Counted from the stretch's first letter, positions 34,462 to 43,480 are shown. The stretch: 64,000 bases of DNA from Yes71-27 sp040758635 (GCA_040758635.1 JBFLVI010000003.1:1-64000), one strand, 5' to 3'. Numbers and translations: made by a program. The notes: generated from the sequence alone by a model not told the origin.

Positions 34462-36426
34462 ATGTCCGGTGTAGACACCACCACCCTGGCAACTCACCTT
34501 GCGGCGGCGGAAGACCCCGGCCGCGTTGGCGAGTTGATTGTGGAAGCGCTGATGGTTGCTACCGGTGCCACTGCTGCAAGGGTATTTCTGGTGCACCGGA
34601 GCGAGGGGGTGCTTCTTTGTCTTACGGGCCGGGGTGGGAGCCTGCCGGAGAAACGCCTTGCCTACCGTGACGCGGGTCTTCCCGGCCTGGCGCTCGAGCG
34701 GCGGTGCACCGTGCAGGCCGGGACGGAGCTGGCGGTGCCGCTTTTTTGCGGGGACCGGGAAGTAGGGGTGCTGGCGGTCGAGGGCGCGCAGGATCCGGAA
34801 GTTGCAGCAAAAGAAATCGCCCGGCTTCAAGGAGTCCTGGCGCTGGCCCTGGCCCACCTGATGGTCCGGCAGGAGATGTTAGAGCAGTGGCGCTTCCTGG
34901 AAGTAATCACCACGTTGAACTGGCTCATCACGTCGGGTTTGGAAAGCCTCGAGTTTTACGACGCCCTGCACCAGTTAATTAAAGGGTTGATCGAGTTCGA
35001 CTGGATGAAGGTGCTGGTCAAAGAGGGCCACCGGATAAGCGTGCTGGCCTTTTTCCGGGACGGACAGGCCGTTCCGCCGGAAGAGGCGGCGCACGTAAGC
35101 GACCTTGCTTTACAGGCCAGGTTCTCGAGCGGTCAGCCCGATGTCGTGGAAGACCTCCAGGCGGTTCCCGATTTGGCACGCGACGACATCCTGGTGGCGG
35201 AAGGCCTGCACGCCATCCTGCTGGCGCCGTTGCTTACGAAGCAGGGCGTCATCGGGGGGTTGTGTTTTTACAGCCGGGAGGCCGGGAAGTACGCCGAAAA
35301 GGATTTTCCGCTGGCCCAGCAACTGGCCGGGCAGCTGGCGATGACGGTCGAAAACACGCTGCTTATCCGGGAGATGGCGCGGAAGAACCAGGAGATTGAA
35401 GAAAGCCACCGGCAGCTTGCCAGTCTCAACGCGATTGCCGAAACCCTTGCCCGCTCGCTGGAACTGGAGATGATGCTCCAGGAGGTTCTGGCGAAGGTGA
35501 TGGAGGTGGTAAACTGGGATGCCGGGCTGGTTTTCTTGCGGCAGGAAAGGGAAGAGGGTTTCGCGCTTGCTGCGTACCGCGGTTTCTCCGCGGAACACCT
35601 CGCCGGTTTTCGGGAGGGAGCCGGCCGCGGGGACCGGGCCTCAGACGCGGAGGTGCTCCCGCGGCTTCGTTTTCGGGACGAAATGGTGGTTTTCGACGCG
35701 ACAAATCTGCCCGAGGGTTTGAACGCGCCGGCTTTCAGCGCCGCGGGTTTTTACTCCGGCGTCGTAGTGCCCCTGCGGTACAAAGGCAAGCTGCAGGGGG
35801 TGCTGACCCTTTTCCGGCGGCAGAAAAATGAACTGAGTCCGGAAGAACGGGAGGTCTTGGAAGCCGTCGGCAGCCAGATCGGCGTGGCGGTGGAAAACGC
35901 CCGTCTTTACCAGAAGGTAAAGACGATGGCCGAACGGGACGCCTTGACCGGGCTTTACAACCGCCACAAGTTTTTTGCCATTTTGGACGCGGAGCTCAAG
36001 CGCTGTTCCCGGTACAAGAGCAAGTGCGGCGTGCTGCTTTTTGACGTGGACCACTTCAAGGATTACAACGATACCTTTGGGCACCTGGCAGGGGACGACT
36101 GCTTACGCAAAACGGGGCGGATTATTCAGCAGAGCATCCGGGAGACGGATACTGCGGCCCGCTACGGCGGCGAGGAGTTTGTGGCTTTGGTAGTGGAAGC
36201 CGACGCGCCGAACACCGTTAAGGTGGCGGAGCGGCTAAGGAAGCGGATAGAGGCCGAAGGACAGAAGGAACCCTTTCCCACGGTGAGCATCGGGGTGGCG
36301 GTGTTCCCTGACGACGGCCAGACGGCGCAGGAGTTGCTTTTGACTGCCGATAACGCCCTTTACACGGCCAAGCGGATGGGCAGAAACCGGACGGTGTGGC
36401 GGGGGATGGTGCAAACCCCCGCTTAA
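34462..36426 (+). CDS. Multi-GAF diguanylate cyclase (GGDEF)
   Basis: A 654-residue soluble protein. About 450 residues of GAF-type sensory domains, probably three, are joined by short coiled coils (IEESHRQLASLNAIAETLAR). The GGDEF domain starts at ERDALTGLYNRHKFF and has the active-site GGEEF at residues 569-573. An inhibitory I-site RETD sits five residues before it, so product inhibition by c-di-GMP is expected. No EAL domain or membrane segments. The ligand of the GAF domains is unknown. Confidence 0.92.
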   Translation: MSGVDTTTLATHLAAAEDPGRVGELIVEALMVATGATAARVFLVHRSEGVLLCLTGRGGSLPEKRLAYRDAGLPGLALERRCTVQAGTELAVPLFCGDREVGVLAVEGAQDPEVAAKEIARLQGVLALALAHLMVRQEMLEQWRFLEVITTLNWLITSGLESLEFYDALHQLIKGLIEFDWMKVLVKEGHRISVLAFFRDGQAVPPEEAAHVSDLALQARFSSGQPDVVEDLQAVPDLARDDILVAEGLHAILLAPLLTKQGVIGGLCFYSREAGKYAEKDFPLAQQLAGQLAMTVENTLLIREMARKNQEIEESHRQLASLNAIAETLARSLELEMMLQEVLAKVMEVVNWDAGLVFLRQEREEGFALAAYRGFSAEHLAGFREGAGRGDRASDAEVLPRLRFRDEMVVFDATNLPEGLNAPAFSAAGFYSGVVVPLRYKGKLQGVLTLFRRQKNELSPEEREVLEAVGSQIGVAVENARLYQKVKTMAERDALTGLYNRHKFFAILDAELKRCSRYKSKCGVLLFDVDHFKDYNDTFGHLAGDDCLRKTGRIIQQSIRETDTAARYGGEEFVALVVEADAPNTVKVAERLRKRIEAEGQKEPFPTVSIGVAVFPDDGQTAQELLLTADNALYTAKRMGRNRTVWRGMVQTPA

Positions 36427-36453
36427 GGACGGTGTCCGGGTGAAAGTGCGGTT

Positions 36454-37341
36454 TTAGACTCCGGCCGCCGTGAGGATGTCGAGCACAACCTCCTCTTTCC
36501 CGATCGCCATGATGTGGACGCCGTCGCACATTTTTTCCTTTTTCAGGGTGGCGATCATCCGCCCGGCGATTTCAATGCCTTTTTCCAGCGCCCGGCCCTT
36601 GCCCGCGCTTGCCAGTTCGTCGATCAAATGCTGGGGCACAAAGATGCCGGGGATGTTTGCGTTCATGTACTTTGCCATCCCAACCGAGGTGAGCAGGATG
36701 ATTCCGGCCAGAATCTTCACCGGAAACTGGCGGGCGTGCTCCATGAATTTGGCGAAGTTCTCCAGGTCGTAGACCCCCTGGGTCTGGAAGAATTCGGCGC
36801 CGGCCTCCACCTTTTTCTCGAACTTGATCAGTTGCGGTTCAATCGGTTTCGCTTCCGGGCAGACCACGGCCCCGGCGCAGAACGACACCGCTCCGTCCAG
36901 TTTGTTTCCGGCCATGTCCGCGCCCGTTTCCATCTGCCGGATTGCCCGGAGCAGCTGCACGGAGTCCAGGTCAAAGACGCCCTTGGCCTCCTTGTGGTCC
37001 CCGACCACCACCGCGTCGCCGGTGAGGCAGAGGACGTTGGTGATGCCCCTGCTATAAGCGAACATCAGGTCGGCCTGCAGGGCGAGCCGGTTCCGGTCCC
37101 GGCAGGTCATTTGCAGGATGGGTTCACCGCCCCGCTCTTTAACGGCAAGGCAGCCGCCGAGGGAGGGAAACCGCATCACGGAGCTCTGGTGGTCGGTGAC
37201 GTTCAACGCGTCCACCCTGTACTTGAGCAGGTCAATGTGGTGGAGCATCTTCTCAATGTTTGTTCCCTTGGGCGGGCCGATCTCGCAAGTGACCACGAAC
37301 TTTCCGGAGTTTAGGGCCTGCTTAAACTTCGATTCCATCAT
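36454..37341 (-). CDS. metF: Methylenetetrahydrofolate reductase MetF
   Basis: Reduces methylene-THF to methyl-THF in the methyl branch of the Wood-Ljungdahl pathway. About 295 residues. Motifs include VVTCEIGPPKGTNIEKML, DALNVTDHQSSVMR, ITNVLCLTGD and FFQTQGVYDLENF. Start ATG at 37341 (or 37338) with AAGGGAG upstream; the frame upstream of it is read from a repeat element (copy A4) and was excluded. In acetogens MetF works with MetV and an Hdr/Mvh- or NADH-linked module, all of which are encoded in this window. Last gene of the minus-strand operon. Confidence 0.93.
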   Translation of the reverse strand: MMESKFKQALNSGKFVVTCEIGPPKGTNIEKMLHHIDLLKYRVDALNVTDHQSSVMRFPSLGGCLAVKERGGEPILQMTCRDRNRLALQADLMFAYSRGITNVLCLTGDAVVVGDHKEAKGVFDLDSVQLLRAIRQMETGADMAGNKLDGAVSFCAGAVVCPEAKPIEPQLIKFEKKVEAGAEFFQTQGVYDLENFAKFMEHARQFPVKILAGIILLTSVGMAKYMNANIPGIFVPQHLIDELASAGKGRALEKGIEIAGRMIATLKKEKMCDGVHIMAIGKEEVVLDILTAAGV

Positions 37342-37347
37342 CCTCGC

Positions 37348-37618
37348 TCCCTTTAAAATGCAAGGTTTCTGCAGCGGCCCTGGGCAAACCGGCTTGCGCC
37401 AGATTCCTGCGCTGACCGCACTATCGCTCGTCACCGGCTCTCCGTCCGGCACCGCGCAAACTCGGCGTCCCTGCCTCGGTTGCGCTTGCCGGCATCCGTG
37501 CCGGCATCCGGACTCCGAGCCGTCGCCTCGCCAAGTGCGGTTCGCAGCTCGTCATACGGCGCGACTCCGGTCTTGCCGCAGGTCCTACACACATTTTCAT
37601 TCCCGGTGGCGCGACTTT
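37348..37618 (-). ncRNA. Structured leader element, copy A4 (between metV and metF)
   Basis: Minus-strand element filling the gap between metV and metF. It starts TCGTTCACGACGAT just past the metV stop and has GGGAATGAAAATGTG (complement of CATTTTCATTC at 37592-37602). It ends AACCTTGCATTTTAAAGGGAG, which is the metF ribosome-binding site. Both arms are nearly the same as in copy A2 in miaA. The middle differs: instead of the GCACTCAAC cassette it has a different hairpin (CCGGCACCGCGCAA with TTGCGCTTGCCGG, about 37455-37500). Confidence 0.75.
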
Positions 37619-37640
37619 ATCGTCGTGAACGATTCCTCAC

Positions 37641-38285
37641 TCATCCCAGTTTGAAGGTCTTTGGTCTAAGCGCAACCTGGTAGTTCTTCGGGGGGTGGTA
37701 CTGCCGCATCAGGTCGAGTCTTCCCTGGATTTTCAGCCGCTGGTAGATAAGGGTCCAGGCGCAATCCTTCTCCTTGTCCACCTCGCACTTGCCTTCATTG
37801 GTGCCGCCGCAGGGGCCGTTCAACAGGCCCTTGTTGCAGGCGGTCAGCGGGCAGATCCCGGCGGTTTCACCAAGCACACACTGGCCGCACTGGGCGCAGA
37901 CTTCCCGGAAGAAGCCGGGCTTTTCTTCCACGCCGATGAACAGGGTGTCCAGGGCGGGAACAACCGGTTTGTTGGTGTACAGGCTCACCCGGTGGACTCC
38001 CAGAGCGCAGGCCATTACCAGGATACACCCCGCGTTGCGGATGGAGCGCTCGTTCTCCTTCATGCTCACCGCGGTCATCTCGTCGCAGGCCGTCGGGATG
38101 ACCGCCCAGCCGGTGACGGTCTTTTCCAGTTTTTCAAGGCTTTCCTGCATCGCGAGTACCTGGTCTCTGCCCCCGGTTTGCGTCATGGTGGCGCAGGTGC
38201 CGCACCCCATAATGAAAACACGGTTGTAACGCTGCAGCTTTTGCCTGATCTCTTCAAAAGGTTTCTGCTTCGTGATCGATTTCAT
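37641..38285 (-). CDS. metV: MetV, methylenetetrahydrofolate reductase C-terminal/zinc protein
   Basis: A 214-residue cysteine-rich protein with FIMGCGTCATMTQTGGRDQV, then CAQCGQCVLGETAGICPLTAC, KGLLNGPCGGTNEGKCEV. This is the MetV family, obligate partner of MetF in acetogens, carrying Fe-S and zinc sites. GGGGGGATCAGC precedes the ATG. metF follows after element A4. Confidence 0.93.
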   Translation of the reverse strand: MKSITKQKPFEEIRQKLQRYNRVFIMGCGTCATMTQTGGRDQVLAMQESLEKLEKTVTGWAVIPTACDEMTAVSMKENERSIRNAGCILVMACALGVHRVSLYTNKPVVPALDTLFIGVEEKPGFFREVCAQCGQCVLGETAGICPLTACNKGLLNGPCGGTNEGKCEVDKEKDCAWTLIYQRLKIQGRLDLMRQYHPPKNYQVALRPKTFKLG

Positions 38286-38328
38286 GCTGATCCCCCCTAA
38301 GTGCCTTCGGCTGTGGGTCCCGGCGGAA

Positions 38329-39963
38329 CTACTTGCGGAGGGGTCTCCGCGGCAGCCGCTGCCACTTGCTGGCCGGACACTTCTTCTCTTTTATATGCAC
38401 CTCGTATTCGTCCCTGAAGTAGTGGAGCGTGGAAAGCACGGGGTTGGGGCAGGTCTGTCCCAGACCGCAGAGCGAGGTCTCTTTGACTGTTCTGGCCAGG
38501 GTGAACAGGGTGTCGATATCGCCTTCCCGCCCCTTGCCCTGGGTGATCCGGGTCAGGATTTCCAGCATTTGCTTGGTTCCCAGACGGCACGGGGCGCACT
38601 TGCCGCATGATTCCGCCTGGGTGAAACTCAAGAAGTACCGTGCTACCTCCACCATACAGGTGTCCTCGTCCATCACCACCATGCCCCCGGAGCCCATGAT
38701 CGAACCCACCATCGTCAGGGTTTCGTAATCCACGGGGGTATGCGGGATCCGGGCGGGGATGCACCCGCCTGAGGGGCCGCCTGTCTGCACCGCCTTCAGG
38801 CGCTTGCGGTTTGGGATGCCGCCCCCGATGTCGAAGATGATCGCGGAAAGGGAGGTGCCCATCGGCACTTCTACCAGCCCGCTGTTGGCGATGTTGCCGC
38901 TGAGGGCGAGGACTGTGGTTCCCTTGCTCTTCTCGCTGCCGATACCGGCGAACCAGTCTGCCCCCCGCTCGATAATGACCGGTACGGAGGCCAGGGTCTT
39001 GACGTTATTGATCGTGGTGGGTCTTCCCTCCAGCCCGGACTGGACGGGGTACGGGGGCCGCGGCCGGGGCATGCCCCGACGGCTCTCGATGGAGGCGATG
39101 AGCGCTGTTTCTTCCCCGCAAACGAAGGCTCCGGCGCCTTCCTTCATCTGCACCTCGAAATCAAACCCCGAGCCGAGGATGTCTTTTCCCAGGAACCCCC
39201 TGGCCCTGGCCTGTTCCAGAGCCACCCGGATCCGTTTGACCGCCAGGGGGTACTCGGCGCGGACGTAGACAAAGCCTTCGTCGGCACCGATGGCGTACCC
39301 GGCGATGATCAGACCCTCGATGACCGCGTGGGGATCTGCTTCCAGAACGGAGCGGTCCATGAAGGCCCCGGGATCGCCCTCGTCGGCGTTACAGATCACG
39401 TATTTCTTGTCGGCGCAAACGTTGCGGCCGAATTCCCACTTCCGCCCCGTGGGGAAGCCCGCACCGCCCCTCCCGCGGAGTCCGGACTTCTTGACTTCTT
39501 CAATGACCTGTTCCGGGGTCATCTCCAGGAGGACTTTTCGCAGCGCCCGGTAGCCGCCGTTCGCGATGTAGTGGTCGATCTTTTCCGGGTTGATCCGGCC
39601 GCAGTTGCGCAGGATGATCCGCTGCTGTTTTTTGTAAAAGTTGATCTCGTGGTACCGGGGCACCGCCTGCCGGCTCGCCGGATCCCGGTAAAAAAGCCGT
39701 TCCACCGGCTTGCCCTGCCGCAGGTGCGCATCCACAATCTCGCGGGCGTCTGCTACGCCCACGTGGGTGTAGAAAATACCCTCCGGTTCCACGACCACGA
39801 GGCCCCCTTGTTCGCAGAAGCCGTGGCAGCCGGTAAAGTCAACCTCCACATCCGTCAGGCCCAGCCTGGCTACTTCCGCCCGGAGTTCTTCGTATACCGT
39901 CCCGGAACCCCTCGAAAGGCACCCTGTTCCCTGACAGACAAAAATGGTCCGCTTTCCTTCCAC
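38329..39963 (-). CDS. nuoF: NuoF/HydB-type NADH-binding iron-sulfur flavoprotein without C-terminal ferredoxin domain
   Basis: A 544-residue protein. N-terminal thioredoxin-like [2Fe-2S] domain (FVCQGTGCLSRGS and CHGFCEQGG). NADH/FMN domain with GLRGRGGAGFPTGRKW, NADEGDPGAFMDR and GAGAFVCGEETAL. A [4Fe-4S] motif ESCGKCAPCRLG with a later SLCGLGQTCPNP. Relatives in bifurcating hydrogenases and formate dehydrogenases usually continue after KEKKCPA with a two-cluster ferredoxin domain. Here the protein ends shortly afterwards (SKWQRLPRRPLRK). It oxidises NADH for the neighbouring complex. Confidence 0.92.
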   Translation of the reverse strand: MEGKRTIFVCQGTGCLSRGSGTVYEELRAEVARLGLTDVEVDFTGCHGFCEQGGLVVVEPEGIFYTHVGVADAREIVDAHLRQGKPVERLFYRDPASRQAVPRYHEINFYKKQQRIILRNCGRINPEKIDHYIANGGYRALRKVLLEMTPEQVIEEVKKSGLRGRGGAGFPTGRKWEFGRNVCADKKYVICNADEGDPGAFMDRSVLEADPHAVIEGLIIAGYAIGADEGFVYVRAEYPLAVKRIRVALEQARARGFLGKDILGSGFDFEVQMKEGAGAFVCGEETALIASIESRRGMPRPRPPYPVQSGLEGRPTTINNVKTLASVPVIIERGADWFAGIGSEKSKGTTVLALSGNIANSGLVEVPMGTSLSAIIFDIGGGIPNRKRLKAVQTGGPSGGCIPARIPHTPVDYETLTMVGSIMGSGGMVVMDEDTCMVEVARYFLSFTQAESCGKCAPCRLGTKQMLEILTRITQGKGREGDIDTLFTLARTVKETSLCGLGQTCPNPVLSTLHYFRDEYEVHIKEKKCPASKWQRLPRRPLRK

Positions 39964-39993
39964 CTGTGCTTCACCCTTGCCTGATAATACTGC

Positions 39994-40497
39994 TCACTCT
40001 TCGCGGCTTGGAAGCGTTGCCGTATAACGGGCCAGCAACTCCTCCATCTTTTCGGTACTCATCTGGCCGTGGACCTGGTCGCCGATGACCACGTTGGGAG
40101 CCAGCGCGCAAACGCCGATGCAGGCTACGGTCTCCAGGGTGTATTCCATGTCGGGGGTGGTTTCCCCTTCCTTGATCTTCAGCCGCTGCTCCAGCAATTG
40201 GAGAAGCGCTTCCCCGCCGCGCACGTGGCAGGCGGTTCCCCTGCAGACCCTGACGATCTGCCTGCCCCGTGGTTTCGTGTAAAACTGGGTGTAGAAGGAG
40301 ATAACGCCCTGGACCTGGCTCGGGAACAGCCTAAGGCCCTTGGCGACGATGGGAATCGCCGCCGGGGGAATGTACCCGTATTCGTTTTGGATTTGCTGTA
40401 CCACCGGGATCAAAGCCCATTTCCGCCCGCGGCATTCGCCGACGATTTCCCTGACCCGTTCCAGGTTGACATTCATCCCCGGAGCAGTTTTATCCAT
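39994..40497 (-). CDS. nuoE: NuoE-type [2Fe-2S] subunit
   Basis: A 167-residue thioredoxin-like ferredoxin. Cluster ligands are in CRGTACHVRG and CIGVCALAPN; GYIPPAAIPIVAKGL and GVISFYTQF are typical. It pairs with NuoF to transfer electrons from NADH. It overlaps the large upstream gene by 8 bases, so all three form one translational unit. Confidence 0.95.
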   Translation of the reverse strand: MDKTAPGMNVNLERVREIVGECRGRKWALIPVVQQIQNEYGYIPPAAIPIVAKGLRLFPSQVQGVISFYTQFYTKPRGRQIVRVCRGTACHVRGGEALLQLLEQRLKIKEGETTPDMEYTLETVACIGVCALAPNVVIGDQVHGQMSTEKMEELLARYTATLPSREE

Positions 40498-43156
40498 CGG
40501 AACCGATCCTTTCTATTCTTACGTTGACCGCTTTGTTCAGCAGGGACTTTCTCTCCGGATCTAAAACTATATTGAATAACTGGCTAACGGGATTAACCGC
40601 AACGGCAAAAGGCATGAAGACCAACCCTTCCGGCAGGGTATCCGTGGTTTTGACCACTGCCGTCGCCTCGCCCGCCGGGGAAACAATCTTCACCCGGTCC
40701 CCCTCGCTCACCGCCAGCCGGCGGGCATCTGCCTCGCTGATGCTGACATAAGCCGCAGCCGAAAATTTCCGCAAGCGCGGCGCTCTTGAGGTGCGCGTGC
40801 CGCCGCCGAAGTGGTACAGGTTGCTTCCGGTCAGCAGCACAAAGGGATACGATTCGTCCGGCTTCGGAGGCCCTGCCCCGTTTAAAACCGGCGCGAGACG
40901 CAGGGTGCCGCCGGGATATTTCCGGTAGACGGCGGCTTCGGATTCCGGCGCCGGCTCCTCCAGGGTTCCGTACCCGATACCCCCGTACAGCGGGACCAGT
41001 TTCTCGATCTCCTCGCGCACTTCTCGGGGGGAGGTGTACGGCAGCGGATGACCCATGCTGGTAGCCAGGTGCAGCAGGATTTGCCAATCCGGCAGGCTCT
41101 GGCCCGGGGGTTCGACGGCTTTTCGCAACCGGTTAACGCGGCCTTCAAAGTTAGTGAAGGTTCCGTCTTTCTCGGCGAAGCCTGCCGCCGGCAAAACCAC
41201 GGACGCCAGTTTTGCCGTCTCGGTCAGGAACAAATCCTGAACAACCAGGAAGCCGACCGCGGACAGCGCGTTGCGCACGTAGCCGGCGTCGGGGAAGGAG
41301 GAAACGGGATCTTCACCCACGATGTAAAGTCCTTTAATTCTTCCGGCTTTTGCTTCCCGCAACGTTTCCGGGAAGGTTAATCCGGGGGTGCCCGGCAGGC
41401 TACCCCAGTAATCCCTGAATCTCCGCCTGGCCTCCCGGTCGGTCACGGGATAATAGCCCGGGAGGAAGTCGGGAAGCGCCCCCATGTCGCAAGCCCCCTG
41501 GCCGTTGCTTTCCTTCTGCAAGGCATAGACGGCGGCGCGGTTCCCGGTGAGAAGTACCAGGTTTGAAAGGGCCTTTAACACCCCGGTTCCGTTCACCTGC
41601 TGGGTGATCCCGTTCCCGTAAACGATTGCCGCCTGCTTTGCCCCTGCAAAAAGGCGTGCCGTACGACGGAGGTCCTGGTGGGAAACGCCGGTGATTTCTT
41701 CGACATAGGAGGGGGTGTACCGGGCCAGGCTCTCGGCAAAGGCGGCGAAATCGGCTGCTTCTCTGTCCACCGCTTCGTCTGCCAGGTCTTCGTCCAGGAC
41801 AACCTTGCAGAGACCGTTCAGCAGAACCGGGTCGGTGCCTACCCTGGGCCTTAGCTGCAGTTCTGCAAACAGGGACAGCCGGGTTTCCCGCGGGTCGACC
41901 AGGATCAGCTTGGCCTCCCGGCACCTGGCGGTGCGTTTGATGATGTATCCGACCAGGGGGGCGGAAGCGGTAGGGTCTGCGCCGATAACCAGGATCACTT
42001 CCGCTTCCTCCAGCGCCGTTAAGGGGCTGTTGGTGCCGAAAAACCCGCCCGTTTCCGGAGAACCGTACAAACGGGCCGCGCCGTACAGGCGGCTGCCGTT
42101 GTCAATGTTGTTGGTGCCGAGCACGCACCTGGCGAATTGCTGGAGCAGGTAGTTTTCTTCATTGGTGCACTTGGACGAGCCGAAGACGGCCAGGCTTTCA
42201 CCGCCGTTCTCCGCTTTGATCCGGTTGAACTCGCCGGCGATCAAGCTCAGCGCTTCGTCCCAGGACACCTCCCTGAATTCACCGTCCACCTTGACCAGAG
42301 GGGCGGTCAGCCGGTCCGGGCTGTAAATGAAGTCGTAGCCGTAGCTTCCCTTGACGCAGAGGGTGCCCCGGGTCACAGGGTCTTCTTTATCCGGCATCGT
42401 CCGCACCACGCGCCCGTCTTTAACCTCCACGTAAAGGCTGCACCCACAGCCGCAGAAAGGACAGGTGGTTCGGACAACGCTCGGGGTTGTCCCCCGGTAT
42501 GCGGGTTCCGCTTCCATCAGGGCTCCGGTGGGGCACAGCGCAACGCAGGTGCCGCAGAAGGTACACTCGGATTCCTCCAGCGGACCGTCGCCGAACGTGG
42601 CCGGTCTGGCCGCGAAGCCGCGCCGGAAATAGTCAACCGCGCCCTCGACGACCAGGTCCTGGCAGACCCGAATGCACTTGGCGCAGAGGATGCACTTGCT
42701 GAGGTCCCTTTTGATGAACGGGTTGTTTTCCTTGATGGTTGCCGCCTGCGGTACCTTCTGGAAACCGAGCCGGCCGACACCCAGTTCGGCGGCGATCCGG
42801 CGCAACTCGCAGCGATTTCCCTTGTCGCAAACCATGCAGGAGTCCGGATGACTGGCCAGCATCAGCTCGATGATGCTGCGGCGCCGCTCTAACACCCGCG
42901 GCGAGTCGGTGCTGATTTCCATTCCGGGAGTAATAAAAACGGTGCAGGCCGTAAGCAAGGCGCCGGTTCGTTCCTCCTCGACAATGCAGATGCGGCAGGC
43001 GCCTATAGAAGGGCAGGCAGCGCCGGGTGAAACCAGTTGCGGCTCGTGACAGAGCGTGGGGATGTAAACCCCTTCTTGCTGAGCCAGTTCGAGAATCGTC
43101 ATGCCCGGCCGGCCGTGGACTTCCTGCCCGTTAAGGAAAATGGTTACCGGCTCCAA
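40490..43156 (-). CDS. NuoG / formate-dehydrogenase-like molybdopterin iron-sulfur subunit lacking the catalytic Cys/Sec
   Basis: An 888-residue protein. [2Fe-2S] domain (C36, C54, C57, C71); His-Cys3 cluster HPDSCMVCDKGNRC; two [4Fe-4S] motifs CILCAKCIRVC and CTFCGTCVALCP; [4Fe-4S] and molybdopterin core from CPFCGCGCSLY onwards. The core resembles FdhA strongly (CTNEENYLLQQFARCVLGTN, GQGACDMGALPDFLPGY). At the active site FdhF has ARVUHG; here it is SRLYGA. The metal-ligating Cys/Sec is Tyr358 and the adjacent His is Gly359. Formate oxidation is therefore unlikely. It probably serves as an electron-wiring subunit with NuoEF and MetFV. First gene of the operon. Confidence 0.88.
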   Translation of the reverse strand: MEPVTIFLNGQEVHGRPGMTILELAQQEGVYIPTLCHEPQLVSPGAACPSIGACRICIVEEERTGALLTACTVFITPGMEISTDSPRVLERRRSIIELMLASHPDSCMVCDKGNRCELRRIAAELGVGRLGFQKVPQAATIKENNPFIKRDLSKCILCAKCIRVCQDLVVEGAVDYFRRGFAARPATFGDGPLEESECTFCGTCVALCPTGALMEAEPAYRGTTPSVVRTTCPFCGCGCSLYVEVKDGRVVRTMPDKEDPVTRGTLCVKGSYGYDFIYSPDRLTAPLVKVDGEFREVSWDEALSLIAGEFNRIKAENGGESLAVFGSSKCTNEENYLLQQFARCVLGTNNIDNGSRLYGAARLYGSPETGGFFGTNSPLTALEEAEVILVIGADPTASAPLVGYIIKRTARCREAKLILVDPRETRLSLFAELQLRPRVGTDPVLLNGLCKVVLDEDLADEAVDREAADFAAFAESLARYTPSYVEEITGVSHQDLRRTARLFAGAKQAAIVYGNGITQQVNGTGVLKALSNLVLLTGNRAAVYALQKESNGQGACDMGALPDFLPGYYPVTDREARRRFRDYWGSLPGTPGLTFPETLREAKAGRIKGLYIVGEDPVSSFPDAGYVRNALSAVGFLVVQDLFLTETAKLASVVLPAAGFAEKDGTFTNFEGRVNRLRKAVEPPGQSLPDWQILLHLATSMGHPLPYTSPREVREEIEKLVPLYGGIGYGTLEEPAPESEAAVYRKYPGGTLRLAPVLNGAGPPKPDESYPFVLLTGSNLYHFGGGTRTSRAPRLRKFSAAAYVSISEADARRLAVSEGDRVKIVSPAGEATAVVKTTDTLPEGLVFMPFAVAVNPVSQLFNIVLDPERKSLLNKAVNVRIERIGSDG

Positions 43157-43306
43157 ATCAGGATTCTCCTTTATCGCACAGTTTTAGCGAAAGAGGGGAG
43201 AAGACACCCGAGGGCGCTCCTCTATGATCCGCAACGAGCCAGCTATATTTAAATTACGAAGCAGTGGCAAAACCGTTGGTGCCGTAAACACCAGTGTGTT
43301 GGCGAT

Positions 43307-43360
43307 AATATAACACCCGGTCCGGTGGGTGTCAATATAATCCGGGTAAGTGGATTATAT
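43307..43360 (-). promoter_or_regulatory. Promoter and palindromic operator of the nuoG-nuoEF-metVF operon
   Basis: On the minus strand, -35 TTGACA (complement of 43330-43335) and -10 TATATT (complement of 43307-43312) are exactly 17 bases apart. A perfect 9-bp inverted repeat ATATAATCC-N8-GGATTATAT (43335-43360) covers the upstream edge of the -35. A second hairpin ACACCC/GGGTGT lies between the two boxes. The arrangement suggests transcription factor control, repressing or activating. Confidence 0.72.
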
Positions 43361-43480
43361 CGGGACTGAGTGTCACCTGGGAAGGTTTGAACGGTCAGGA
43401 GGCATTTAGCCGAGCGGGGGAGCGTACAATTTTAACCGGACAGCGGCGGTGACGGAGACTCCTGCCTGTGCTCAAGCGAC

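Noticed and set aside
36514..37314. Long plus-strand frame opposite metF (and similar long antisense frames opposite hdrA, mutS and the radical SAM gene)
   Set aside because: They are antisense shadows caused by GC-rich third codon positions of real genes.
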